Source: Golubevia sp. BC0850 (taxonomy: Eukaryota; Basidiomycota; Exobasidiomycetes; Golubeviales; Golubeviaceae). From it: a stretch of DNA of 64,000 bases. The number at the start of each line of letters is the position of its first letter. Within the stretch, counting starts at the first letter, position 1. Of the stretch, positions 23,938 through 37,403 are shown in pieces. Both the position numbers and the translations under genes were made by a program. Below the pieces are notes generated by a model. That model saw only the letters and a program-made list of their open reading frames with translations, was not told where the DNA came from and searched no databases. The stretch lies in contig JAAVVG010000022.1 of the NCBI GenBank assembly GCA_012976225.1, positions 62,001 through 126,000 of the forward strand, read 5' to 3'.

Positions 23938-25380
23938 TCAAAGCCTCGCTTGATCCTTATCACCATTATTAGTCCAAACATTCATAGGATCATCATAAGG
24001 TTTCAATTCCATCCCAGCTCTATATAAATGATCACTAACATCTTTAATCATTTCTTCAAATTCCTTCAAATCAACCGTTGGTTCCTTCAATAGTTTCCCT
24101 GGATGTTTTCTTTCAAGTTGTTGTCTTCTCTGGTTCAAAGAGGTTTTATAAGCTGAAATCTTATCTTGAACCAAAGTTAAACGAGATTGAACCCAATCAT
24201 CGAATAACTCATTCCAGGAAGATGAATCGTGAACGTTTGAAAGGTTTGAAATGTCTTTGTAGAGAGGATTTAGAGGACGGAAGGAAGTTACCATTGTGAT
24301 ACGTTCGGTGGAACCTGAACAGGGTAGAGCGCAATGAGAGATGTATCCTCCCTGGGGAAGAGAAATGGAAGAGAGGTTAGATTGAGATGGAAAAGGAATT
24401 GACGATAAGAATTAGCAACTCACTTGCATGACGACTGCCGAGCCAATGTTTGGACCGATTGCTTTGACTATGGTTCCATCGCCTCTACCTGGAAAGCGGA
24501 GAAGAATAAGGTCAGGAAGGTTCCCATTCTGAACAGGGAGAAACCCCTCGAACTCACGGATAGCAGTTTCGCCACCTCTCATTTGAGAAACGTCGCTCAA
24601 CATGACTACGACTACCCAAGGATATGAATCTCTATGGTAACCGACTACTGGAACTCCTTCTTCCTCAGCTTTGGATTCCAAAGATGGTTCGGTGAAAGGA
24701 CCTTTGGCTTTGGAAGTTGAAGCTTGAGTTGAAGACCTGGTTAAAGAAATCGGAACTGGATTGTCACGAAGAGTTTTGAGATAAGATTCTCTAGTATGGT
24801 TGGATGGTACTTGAATGTTGGTGTGACCTGTCAAATGAAAGAGGCAACCCTTTTGATCAGCTTTGGACCCGTGCCACCATCTTGTCCTACCCGCCACCAT
24901 CTTGTCCTTACCCCCCATCAACTTTCAACTCACCCAGCTCGTAATCAAAGACAGGAGTCAGTTCAACTCCAGCAGCTTCACTGACACATTTGATAACCTC
25001 CTTTGAACTCCAAAAATCTTTGATGAAACTAGCTGATTTGGAGAGACCTCTTAGTTGACAGTGAGGACCTGATAAGGCTCCATAAACCAATGACTCGTTG
25101 ATGACTTCGTCTTTGAACAGATCTTTTCTCATCTCCGAGATTCCTTGTTCTGAGAGGAGTTGGAAAGGTGAGGTGATTCCAATTTCGGACTGAGAAAGGA
25201 AAGGGGATGAAGAATGGTGGCGACGGGTGAGCGAAGAGATAGAGATGATAAGAGATTGTGCACTCTTACTCGTCTACTCACTGGTGCTGTATTCTCCAAT
25301 CCTAGATCTGACATAGTCAGTCTACTAGTTGGAGGTGCGAATGAGAGGTGGATCGATGGATCGAAAGTTGAAGTGGTCAT
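23938..25380 (-). CDS. Fe(II)/2-oxoglutarate-dependent oxygenase-like protein
   Basis: Four exons (minus): 25380..25282, 25189..24934, 24827..24424, 24351..23938; phases close, about 390 aa. The core looks like a double-stranded beta-helix oxygenase. It has an H-x-D pair in GYHRDSYPWVVVVMLSD, then RGGETAIREF, then across an intron a distal His (GGYISHCALP) followed by Arg (ITMVTSFRP). That is the His-Asp...His...Arg arrangement of the 2OG/Fe(II) superfamily. The C-terminal ~100 residues are charged and helical (coiled-coil-like: KISAYKTSLNQRRQQLERK). No signal peptide. The substrate is unknown; fungal proteins of this form are mostly annotated as hypothetical. The family call is from motifs only. 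Confidence 0.7.
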
Positions 25381-26829
25381 GGTGATGGAAGAAGGGAGAA
25401 GAGTAGCCGAAGGAAAGAATTTTATGATAGGTTGGGGAGAAAGGGGATTTAGCTTTGCAGAGGACTTTATATATTGAGGTAGAGGATCTTTATCTGAATG
25501 ATCCTAAAGGAAATCCGAGTTGGTATCAGCTGAGCACGGAGAGTTCCGCTGATAGGTCGCCATCGTGACCTTGAGTGATAGACCATTCCGTGATTAAAAC
25601 GCATTTAATGATTCAATTTGAGGAGTTACTGATTTGTCCTAGGGCGTCTGTCTTTGAGGGGAGAGGGAATTGAAGGAGTCCGGAGGGAGCCGTTGAATAG
25701 ATGTTTAGATACGTAGATGGCTCCAACTCAATACTCTGAGTTACGTTCGTTCTCTCAAACGTAACAATAGAAAACTTGTACAGAGTGAACATCATTCAGT
25801 ACTCTGAAGGAGGGCTGAGACGGATCCTGTTTGATTGATGGAGGTTTGACAGCGACCTCAACATCAATTTTAGGTACATGTCTTTCTCAATCTGAAAGAA
25901 CTGTGGGCTCGAATTCCGACATATCGTGAAACGAGAGTGCCTTTGCATCTGATTCCTGACGACGCGGGTTGATTGCCAGTCGACCTTCCAGAACCGTATT
26001 TCAATGCTCAAGAGATGAAATTGAAGATTTCTATCTCCCAGAAGGACGCAGTTGGCTAGGGTTGGGTCGAAAGATCTCGTCGAGTAGAGGGAATCGCAGT
26101 TGAAGCACTTCAAGGGATGTCGGATAACGGCAGTGATTAGCCTGCATGTTTGCGCGGCTGCATCAAAGTTGAGAAGACAAAACTGATCACATTAGATATA
26201 GATTCCCTCTCTAGCTTTTTCAGGTGTCGAACAGAGGAACACAGTCCAGAGAGCAATCGACCAGCTTTTGAGTCTCTTCATCCTTTTGCCATTGTCGCTC
26301 TCGAATCCCAATTGCAATGGCTGTCAACTCCAAGCCAGAACAGAGTATATCTATCGAATCTTGATTGTCTATCTTCCGAGGATGTTTAGCCCTAGAGATC
26401 GTCAGGAAAAGAATGGAGTGTCATTTGTGAGGACGTTGGAGGCTTGGAGCTCGTCGTTTGTTCCGGCAGGTCTTGGATCAATCAATCCGATCCAAGTAAT
26501 GAGCTGTAAAGATATATCGTCATGTATTTGAGAGGTCTACTTTCATTTCAACTGCCATTATCTCAGCGACGAGGAGATTGCTTGGTTCCCAAGATTTCTT
26601 TGTCAATTTCTCGCCTCTTTCCCCTCAATTACATACCACTCATCAGCGGGAAGCCAAAGTCTGTCTTCCATTGTCTCGACATAGATCTGGAAGACTCGAG
26701 CACATCCGACGAAAAAGGGGTTTGTCCACGACACGATGAGAGGCTTTCCAGAGACGCGAGCCATCGAAACTCTCCTCTTCCAAACCACCTCATGAATTCA
26801 ACTCTCAATCTTGCAGAGACCATCTAGGA
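25381..26829. other. Large divergent intergenic region
   Basis: About 1.45 kb between divergent starts (oxygenase-like minus, ligase plus). Short open frames on both strands show no family resemblance or splice support. No tRNA or repeat seen. Confidence 0.45.
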
Positions 26830-29800
26830 ATGGCTCACTTTAATCCAGATCTATTACGGATGCTCAGTGAGCTACGTCCAAACATCAATCTAAGTTCTAG
26901 ACGAACTCAACAGCCTCAGCAGCAGCAGCATCCAAAAGCAGCTATACCCGAATCATCCTCATCTACTTCAAATCCAACGTCTTATTCCCCTCCAATCCCT
27001 TTTCATAGATTCATTGAACTGATAGAGTCACTCCAAGCCCTCAAACTCAAGATCAAGAATCAGAGAACAAATCCAAATGGAACTGTAACTCCCACCTCCA
27101 TCTTTCGAACCTGGCTTACCTCTCTTGGTCATGGCACAGACAAGCCACTTCCTCCAGGATCGGGAAGAGCTCTGTGGAAACTCCTCTATCCTGATGAAGA
27201 GGTGACTAGGAGGTACGGGCTTACACCTGCTTCTCTAGCTGCTGCACTGGGAGATGAACAGATGTTTGATTTGGGAGACAGAACTAAGCTCTGGACGAAG
27301 GGTTGGAATGCTGCTTCAAAGTTCAGGGGAAAGGGATTAGAGAGGGAGAGAAAGAAACAGAGAAAGTCTGATAGTAGAAGAGAGAACGGGGAAAGTATGG
27401 AAACCGAGAGTACAGTCAGTGGTCATAGAGGCCTGGGAGGGCTTCAGAAGAGTGAATGCCTGGGATACGACGTCTACAGAGACAAGAAGGTGAGTACAGT
27501 ATCGTCCAATAATCAACAGCGCAAATATCATAGTCCTTGGAGGCTTTCTCCTGGGAAATATGGACGCATGCGTCAGGGTTGGACCTGTTCTCAAAAGATG
27601 GGTCCCCGAACGTCAAGCCGCCCTTACTTCTGAAGGAAACTATGATGAGATACTCAGATTCGAATTCGACAAACTCGGAGGGTTTACATCAAGATGCTCC
27701 TCCTCTCGAGGAGGGAAAATTCTAACCGCTTTCTCCTCCTTCCTTACCACTTCACTTTGTCTAACCCCAATTTCTTCTTTTCTCTTCCCCTACTATCTGC
27801 ATTCTTCTGATTCACGTTCTATCAATTCAGCAATCAAATCATCTCTCGGAATCCTCTCAATGCAATTCACAAACCGACGCCTCCTCTCCCACCATCTTCG
27901 ATATCGATGCCCTTCTCGATGAACTAGCAACTCTACAAGAGTGGTCTCAAGTCTCTATCCCCAGGACTCATCGCAAACGGAAAGTCATCCTCGACGAGCT
28001 GTTCTCTCCCTCGATCTCTGCTATGGGATGGGCAATCTTGGTTCAAGTCATCCTTCGAGATCTCAGACCTTTGATCCAAGTGAAGTCGAACGATGAGCTG
28101 GAGAATGCCTTGACTGATTACACTTCGATGGCGAAGCCATTCCTGGGAATCGAAGACGCAATGGAAGTATGGCATCCTCATATGTCAAGGATCAGAAAGT
28201 TCAAAGCTAGGTTGGACTCTGCTGCTGAGTTGTGTCTCACGATGCCGAGGACCGGAATCACTGGGAGAGATCTGATCGGAGAACCGATACAGGTGAGTTC
28301 TATTTCTTTGTGTTCCTTGAGGATGTCACCCCATCTGAGCTCGCAACTCGAATCTGAAAGGTGTCCTTTTCGCATCCCCCCCCCCTTCACCACACTTACT
28401 CTCCCAACAGATACCGAAGTGTGCCGTTGGAAGATCTCTTCAGGACGCTCTGGATCAGACGGGAATGTCTTCCGATATCATTGCAGAGTCGAAACATGAT
28501 GGAGAAAGAGTTCAAATCCACGTAGATTTTAGCTCAGGCTCTCCGAAGATCACTCTCTACTCCAAGAGTCTTAGAAACAGTACGGTCGATAGGAAGGAGC
28601 TTCGCGGCATCATCTTGGCTGCTCTAGGATTCTCTGCTCCTTCAATTCAACATCTGGGCATTCATTTGAAACTGGAGGAGCGTCTTCTGTCGGACTCATC
28701 GAAGCCTCCTACGAGCTGCAAGGATCTCATCGTGTTGGAAGCTGAAATGGTAGCTTTCGACGAGCAGACGGGTAGAGAAGCTGAATTCTACAAGATCAGA
28801 CAACTTAAGAAAGACCAATTTGGGAAACCTCCAAAAACTGTCGAGTTCTGTGAATCTTATGATTCTCAATTATCTATTTCAGTCGGTCCAGTTGGGGAGC
28901 CAACTTCAAGGTTTCATTTAAAACTTATTTTCTTTGATTTGCTTCTTCTAAACGACGAGATTTACTTGAACAAGCCCTACTCTCAAAGGAGACAGACATT
29001 GGAGAGTGTCATCAAATCTATTGGAGGATTCAGTAGCTTAGTGGGCTTCGAAGTGATCAAACTCAATCGGAATGAAGAGGTTATGAAGGGGGATCTAGCC
29101 AAAGCGCTATCCAAAGCCTATTCACTTAGACAAGAAGGCTTAGTCCTCAAATCTTCTATCGGCAAGTACGTCGGCGGTTTCTACTCTTCCAAGTACAATG
29201 AGAGATCCAGCAACTGGGTCAAAGTGAAGATGGATTACATCCCTGGGCTAGGAGATTCTCTGGATTTCGCCATTATTGGAGCTGGACACGATCCCGAAAG
29301 AGCGACTAAGCTTGGAGGTGTTCCAGAGGATGTCTTCACTACGTTCTACTACGGAGCCATCAAAGAAGGTATCAGCTACTATCTTCCAGATGAGTTCGAC
29401 GACGAAGAAGAGGACGAGAAAGGTAGACCTTCGGTTTACTGTGCTAGCATGTGCTCTTGGGGTCCGAATAGGAAACAGCTGGACGAACTGAACGACTACA
29501 TCAAGGGTCGAGGTGGAATTCCCTTCGACATCTCGCTATTCCGCTCAGCAAAATCGAAAGGACTGAAATATCTGGAGGACCAGCTGTCGAAACTACCCTA
29601 CAAGCCTCTCTTCTTGAGCGGAGAAGGGATAACGAAGAATCCGAAGATCTTGCTTCTGAATGAACCTATCTTGGCGGAGTTCAATGGAGGAGGATTCACA
29701 AAGGATGGGACCAATGTGAGTACTCACGAAGTAGAGCAGCGAGAAGAAGCACATGAATCTCGACACCGAATCTCGATTCTTCTCTTCTACGCGTTCCTCC

Positions 29801-32099
29801 CTTTTCACAGCCGCTCTACAAGCTTCGCTGGCCTCGGCTTCAGAAGTGGTGGGAGCCGGATCAGCGTCCTTGGACAGATGCCATCAGCGCGAAAAAATTT
29901 CAACAAACCGCCATCCGAGTCATGCGATTACCTGCAGACGATCGGACGATCCACGACGACTTCAAGGCGATGCTGGAGAAGGTCGGAAGGGTAAATGGCC
30001 TTCCAGACTTGAGATCGGAGATTGCGGTTCAGATCAAGCGGTCTGAGGTGGGAGGACAGAGGCTAGGAGAGGCTCCGAAGGGAGAGAAACCAAACGTTGG
30101 AGGTTGGGAGGGGAAGGGAAGAGAGAAAGATGATGCACAAGATCTAGGAAATCAAGTAGAATCCAGGAATTCGAATGGAATTCAAATCAGAGACTTCAGC
30201 GCTCTGTTCGAGCCTCAATCGACTCAAGCTGATGGGGATCAAGAAGAGGAACAGCAAGAACCAAAAGGAGTGGAAGTCTTCAAACCTAGAACGGCCACCT
30301 CCACCAATTCTTTTCTTCCTTCAACTTCCAGCCTTCCTGCTTCAAAGCTTCTACCACCTTCCGTCGAGAATGGAATCCAAGGTTCGAGGAGCAGAGAAGG
30401 ATTGGCCAGAGATGAATCTCAGAACACTACCAAGACCTCCGAAAGTAGAATCTCCAGTGGATTGGAAACGACTCCTCACTTCTTACCCTCCAACAAGAAG
30501 AAGACAACTTCAGCTTTCAAAAATCAACAAAAGGACACCGAAGTCAACCTCAATAGCAACTCCAATTCCAATTCCATGTCTACAATCAACGCTGCCGAAC
30601 TCACTCAAGTGTGGATTGGATCCGATCCTCGAACAAGAACTGCCTTTTCCAACTCAAACAGAACCGAGACTGCATCTGACCTGCCCTTCGATCCTAGACC
30701 GATTTCAAAGGAGGACAAGTTGGATCAGAACGGTACTCTAGTCGAGTCTTGGCTGGCCAAAGGACAAGAAGCCTCTCTGGTATCTCCCTCCAAGCCTGCT
30801 TCTCCGCCCAAGCAACCCTCGAAGTCTCGTCCAACTCTGGCATCTGCTTTAGCTCTTTCTTTTGCTACCGCGGCCGTTCCAACTCTGCCGAGATCGTGCT
30901 TCAAAGGTGCTAGAGAAAGAGAGATGGAAGGACAAGAGCCAATGGGAGCTACGCTCGCCGACAATCCAGATCTCTCTATGTCCCGAGTAGATGAGACTAG
31001 GCCGAACGGTTGGATATCTCGAGGGTTCCGAAGCCTTACCATTCCAGATTCAGTCACAGACACCTCCAGTTCTCCAATCGGTCGCCAAGTTTCAGCAAGA
31101 GAAAATCCCCTTAGCTCCGGAACAACCGTTCCCATCCTCAGCTCTTCTCCTTCCTCTCCACCTCCAGAGGCATCGACTGGCTCTGCTCGCAAGCGCAAGT
31201 CCCCGGAAGTCGAAGAGGTAGATGGCTCCTATTCCCACAGTTCGAGTCCGAATGAGGCTAAGAAAGCCAGGAAAGAGATTAGTCATCGAATCGAAGATCA
31301 AGAAGTTGTTCAGATCACTCCCGAATCATCTAAGATCTCAAATTCTCACTCCTCATCCCGGTCAATAACCTCGACGAGTCTCACTCGCTCAAAGACTCTT
31401 CCATCCTTCTCCATCTTCAACACAAATCTCAGCTCTTCTAATCGCTCTCTCCTCAGATCCTCCACCTTTCCCACTCCAGCTTCCACATCAAACTCAGGAC
31501 AAAACAAGATCGTGCCCCTCAGAACCTGTCGAGAGTCGCCTCGCTTGATGGACGCCATGTTCCACGTTTTCTCCTCAAGCTCTGGATCAGCCTCCGGTCT
31601 CTCAATTCAGTCCACAGAAGACTTTCTCCGTAGCAGCTTCAAGTCGAACTTCATCTCCTCGATGACTGCTGTTCCCATCGCTGCGTCTCAGTCTCGAGAG
31701 CAAACCTGGGATTCGAGTTCAAGATCTAGGCTGATCTTCATCGTGGTCTCGCGAGAAAAGATGGAAAAGGAGAATTCAGAGGCATTGGCATCATTGAAGA
31801 ATCAAGTAAAGAAGATCAAATCTCGGGTCACTAAGATTCGAAGGAAAGGGAGTGGACAAGACAAACGCTCGAAGATTGAACCTTGTCATTCAGTCCTTCG
31901 ACGATTCTGGGCCAACCATTCAGTGCAACTAATAGACGAGGGAATGAAGGAAGAATTGAGTGGGCTGATGCTTCAATGTGAAATCGAATGTGGACAGGTT
32001 GACGAGAAGAATCGAAGGGAGGAGTTGGAGAAGGGAATTCAGCCGGGCTGTTGTTGTTGCTCTCATCTCATAGAGATCAAGGACAAATTTGGGTTTTAG
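26830..32099 (+). CDS. ATP-dependent DNA ligase, ligase-IV-like fungal type with long C-terminal extension
   Basis: Proposed exons: 26830..27489, 27831..28292, 28411..29715, 29811..32099; about 1571 aa. The N-terminal ligase domain has PFHRFIELIESL, the RRYGLTPASLAAALG block and FDIDALLDELATL with ILRDLRPLIQ. The nucleotidyltransferase motif I is A-E-S-K-H-D-G-E-R, catalytic Lys near residue 402. Later motifs are EGLVLKSS (IV-like), NWVKVKMDYI (V), and an OB-fold region with LRWPRLQKWWEPDQRPW. The latter places it in a fungal ligase-IV-related group distinct from replicative Cdc9/Lig1. About 600 residues of Ser/Pro-rich sequence follow, with only a helical basic patch near the end and no BRCT domain I could recognise. 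The second intron boundary set (27490..27830, 341 nt) is the least certain and could hide a small exon. Confidence 0.8.
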
Positions 32100-32402
32100 A
32101 CAATTGGTTTCTTTCCATTCAGACCACATTTAATACATTTCCGCATTCTTGTACTTTCTATTACATATCTTCATTGTTCTTCACATCAAATCTAATTGCT
32201 TCTGTCTTCTCTCCTGAGGTAGTCGAGAGCCGAAAGCTGGATTCGAGAACTTTTCAGATCGCAAGTCAACTCCAAATCTATCTGAGCTTTTTCAGAAAGT
32301 TGAACTGTACCGTCGGTATTCCACGTGGAGATGGAGACACTGCCCTCGAGGATCGAATCGCCTCTTTGGTCGCATCTGCAACCACCCCATCAAAACAATA
32401 CA
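32100..32402. promoter_or_regulatory. Upstream region of calmodulin
   Basis: This 303-bp spacer lies between the ligase stop and the calmodulin ATG on the same strand, so it must hold the ligase 3' UTR and the calmodulin promoter. No distinct motif identified. Confidence 0.4.
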
Positions 32403-34577
<2,175 letters not shown>

Positions 34578-35110
34578 ACTTCTGCTATCCATTCTGGTCC
34601 CGAATCGAATTGAACCCAACTTCTCTTGAGCCTCGGATTTTCTATCACTCTTGCCCTTTTCTACGTTTACTTTCCTTTCATTTTACGCTCGCCCCACCTT
34701 TTCTCCCTCCCGTCTTCTGCTTTCTTTCTCCTCTTCGGCTAGTCTCTCTTTTCTAAGATGTTGGGAAACGGATCAGAGAAAGGACCTTTGGGAAAGATGA
34801 ATAAAAAAACCCAACTTTGTAAACCCAACCTCCAAGAATCTTAATAACCGATCGAATGAACCGAACTGCGTTTGAGGAGACATTTTAGAAAGAAGAAGTT
34901 AACAGTTTAAGTCCGCAGATGTGGAAGGAACAGAAGAAAGTTGGAGGACGGAGATATCACGCAAGAAGTTACGTGCGAGCTTCCTACAAAAGTTTGATCT
35001 CGCCATTTTCTGAACCTGACTGCAACCCACATTCTCGAAGGATTCCTCCTCCTTACTGCTACTGCCTTACCAACCAACTTCTATCTTCTTAACTCTTATT
35101 AACTACCAGA
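34578..35110. promoter_or_regulatory. Intergenic region upstream of CYS3
   Basis: About 530 bp between calmodulin and cystathionine gamma-lyase (both plus). The first part is pyrimidine-rich, presumably the calmodulin 3' UTR. No specific motif or RNA gene seen. Confidence 0.4.
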
Positions 35111-36991
35111 ATGTCTCCAGACGCATCTTCAAACGCCTCTTCAAACGCCAACGGGAATGGACATTCCTCAGCAGCTCATCCAACAGAGTTAGGATTTTCC
35201 ACCAGAGCTATTCACGTTGGATCAGAACCTAATGAAGCTACTGGTGCTGTCATTCCACCAATCTCTTTGAGTACAACTTTCGCTCAAGATGGTGTCGGTA
35301 ACTTCAAGGTGAGTCAACAGAGACTGAGAAATCTCAGAGGAACAGCAGTTGCAAGAGCCAGGAAGCAACGTTGGAGGAATGAATCTCTTAGCTCAGTTCT
35401 CCCAACACCGACAAGTGGAATGCAGATTAGTAGAGGGAGTCATCCTAAACATCAGCGATCAAAGGTTATTCGATAGCTACTGAGCAAGGGAGAGCTACGT
35501 CTGAGACAGAGAAAGCTGGTAAAACAAATCACCTCCGGTCTTTCCCTCCTCCAGGATTTGCCCTTCTCTTTTGAGAGAGTAATCTCTTCTAGCTCATAGA
35601 CCAGCTGCTCCTTCATCTCATGACCTTAATGCGCCTCCGCTGGAGCCGCGGACAATCTCACTTTCTTTGGAAGGTGCTCAACTGACCCTCACTCGATTTT
35701 TTTGCAACCTCACATGATCTCAATTTCTTCAGGGCTATGAATACTCTCGATCTGGAAACCCAAACAGAGATTCTTTTGAAAGGGCTATTGCCTCTTTAGA
35801 AGGAGCCAAATATGGTTTAGCTTTCTCGAGTGGAAGTGCTGTAACTGCGACTATCCTCAATGCCTTAGCTCCAGGTTCTCACGTCGTCAGTGTAAATGAC
35901 GTCTATGGAGGTACCTACAGATATCTAACAAAAGTAGCAACTGCAGCTCAAGGAGTTCAAACCACATTTGTGGAGATGGATTCAAAAGGTTATGAACAAA
36001 GAGTTAAAGAAGCAATCAGGCCAGAAACGAAATTGATTTGGTTAGAAACTCCTACAAACCCAACTCTTCGTTTAGTTGATATAGCTGGAATTTCTAGAGT
36101 TGCTAAGGATGTTTCAAAGGACATCAGGATCGTGGTTGATAACACTTTCATGTCTCCTTGGTTCCAAACTCCTTTAAGCTTGGGTGCTGATATCGTCGTT
36201 CATTCAGTTACTAAATACTTGAATGGGCATTCAGATGTTGTGATGGGAGTTGCTGCTACTAGCGATGAAGAGTGGTATGAGAAGTTAAAGTTCTTGCAGA
36301 ACAGGTGAGTAGCTTCGAGAAGCCAGGAAGGTCTCGATTCGCCTTTCTTACCTTAATCTACCTTAACCTCTCTCTTCAGTATCGGAGCTGTTCCCTCAGC
36401 TTTCGATTCCTGGTTGGCTCTACGTGGACTCAAAACTCTCTCAGTCCGAATGAAGGCTCATGGACAATCAGCTCTAACAATCGCTCAACACCTTTCCAAA
36501 CACCCTTCAATTCAAAATGTCATCTACCCTGGTCTCAACTCTCATCCAAACCATGCTTTAGCTGCAAGACAGTTAGCTTCAAGAACCTCTACCAAATCAT
36601 CTCACGTCTCTGAAGCAGATGAATTCGCTTATGGAGGAATGGTGACTTTCAGATTGAAATCAGATCCAAATGATCCAGAACCTGCTGATAAGCTTCTCAA
36701 AGCCTTGAATATTTTCACTCTGGCTGAAAGTCTTGGTGGTGTTGAAAGTCTTATTGAACAACCTTCTAGGATGACTCATGCTGCTGTCAGTCCTGAAGAC
36801 AGGCTGAAACTTGGGTGAGTAGGAGATGTGCATCTCACTCCAAACTTCCCTCTGCTGGATTCTGACTTTCTCCTCTCTTCTTTTTCTTCTACAGAATCGG
36901 ACACAATTTAATCCGTGTCTCAGTTGGTCTAGAAGACATCGAAGATCTGCTTTCAGACTTGGACTCTGCTATCAAGGCTGCTGGAGTCTGA
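35111..36991 (+). CDS. CYS3: Cystathionine gamma-lyase
   Basis: Four exons: 35111..35308, 35733..36304, 36380..36814, 36895..36991; phases close, about 433 aa. PLP enzyme of the Cys/Met-metabolism family, cleaving cystathionine to cysteine, 2-oxobutyrate and ammonia (transsulfuration, cytosol). Blocks seen: FSTRAIHVGSEPNE, GYEYSRSGNPNRDSFE, NDVYGGTYRYL, WLETPTNPTLRLVDI, VVDNTFMSPWFQTPL, and the PLP-lysine motif HSVTKYLNGHSDV, then ESLGGVESLIEQPSRMTHAAV and a C-terminus LIRVSVGLEDIEDLL. Gamma-lyase is preferred over beta-lyase or gamma-synthase on the ESLGGVESL-type blocks, but the paralogs are close. The Ser/Asn-rich first ~25 residues are a variable extension. The first intron (424 nt) is much longer than the rest. 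Confidence 0.92.
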
Positions 36992-37403
36992 GCTCAAATG
37001 ACGAAACACACCTCTTCTCCAATTTCTCTGATACCTGTTCCCCCAATTTCTATTCTCAGTCGCTCTTTCTCTTATCTCCCTCACTGATGTATCCCTATCC
37101 CTCTAGAGATCTCAACGTCCCCTTTGCTCCCATTTCTCAAAGTCTTTACTTTATTCGACTCATAATCTAGTTGTCTCTCCAAGAAAAATGTACATGATGA
37201 ACTGTTTCTCTTTCTGTTATCAATAGAATAGATCCTACTTTTCAAACACGCCTCGTGCACATTTTGGTTGCGGGGTGTAAGCAAGGGGGTTCGGCGAGTC
37301 AGCAATTGCTGGCGCGCCTTCAATCGGAACTGAACGTCTGAGCTCGACCTTTCTCTTCTTCTTCCCTTCTCCCACCAACATCAAAAATTAACTTCCATCT
37401 CAA
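36992..37403. other. Intergenic region
   Basis: About 410 bp between CYS3 and the second F-box-like copy, same strand. Pyrimidine-rich 3' side of CYS3; nothing recognised. Confidence 0.45.

Noticed and set aside
30175-30741. Alternative open frame within the ligase tail
   Set aside because: The tail is Ser/Pro-rich and low complexity, which opens other frames; the main frame joins continuously to the ligase core.
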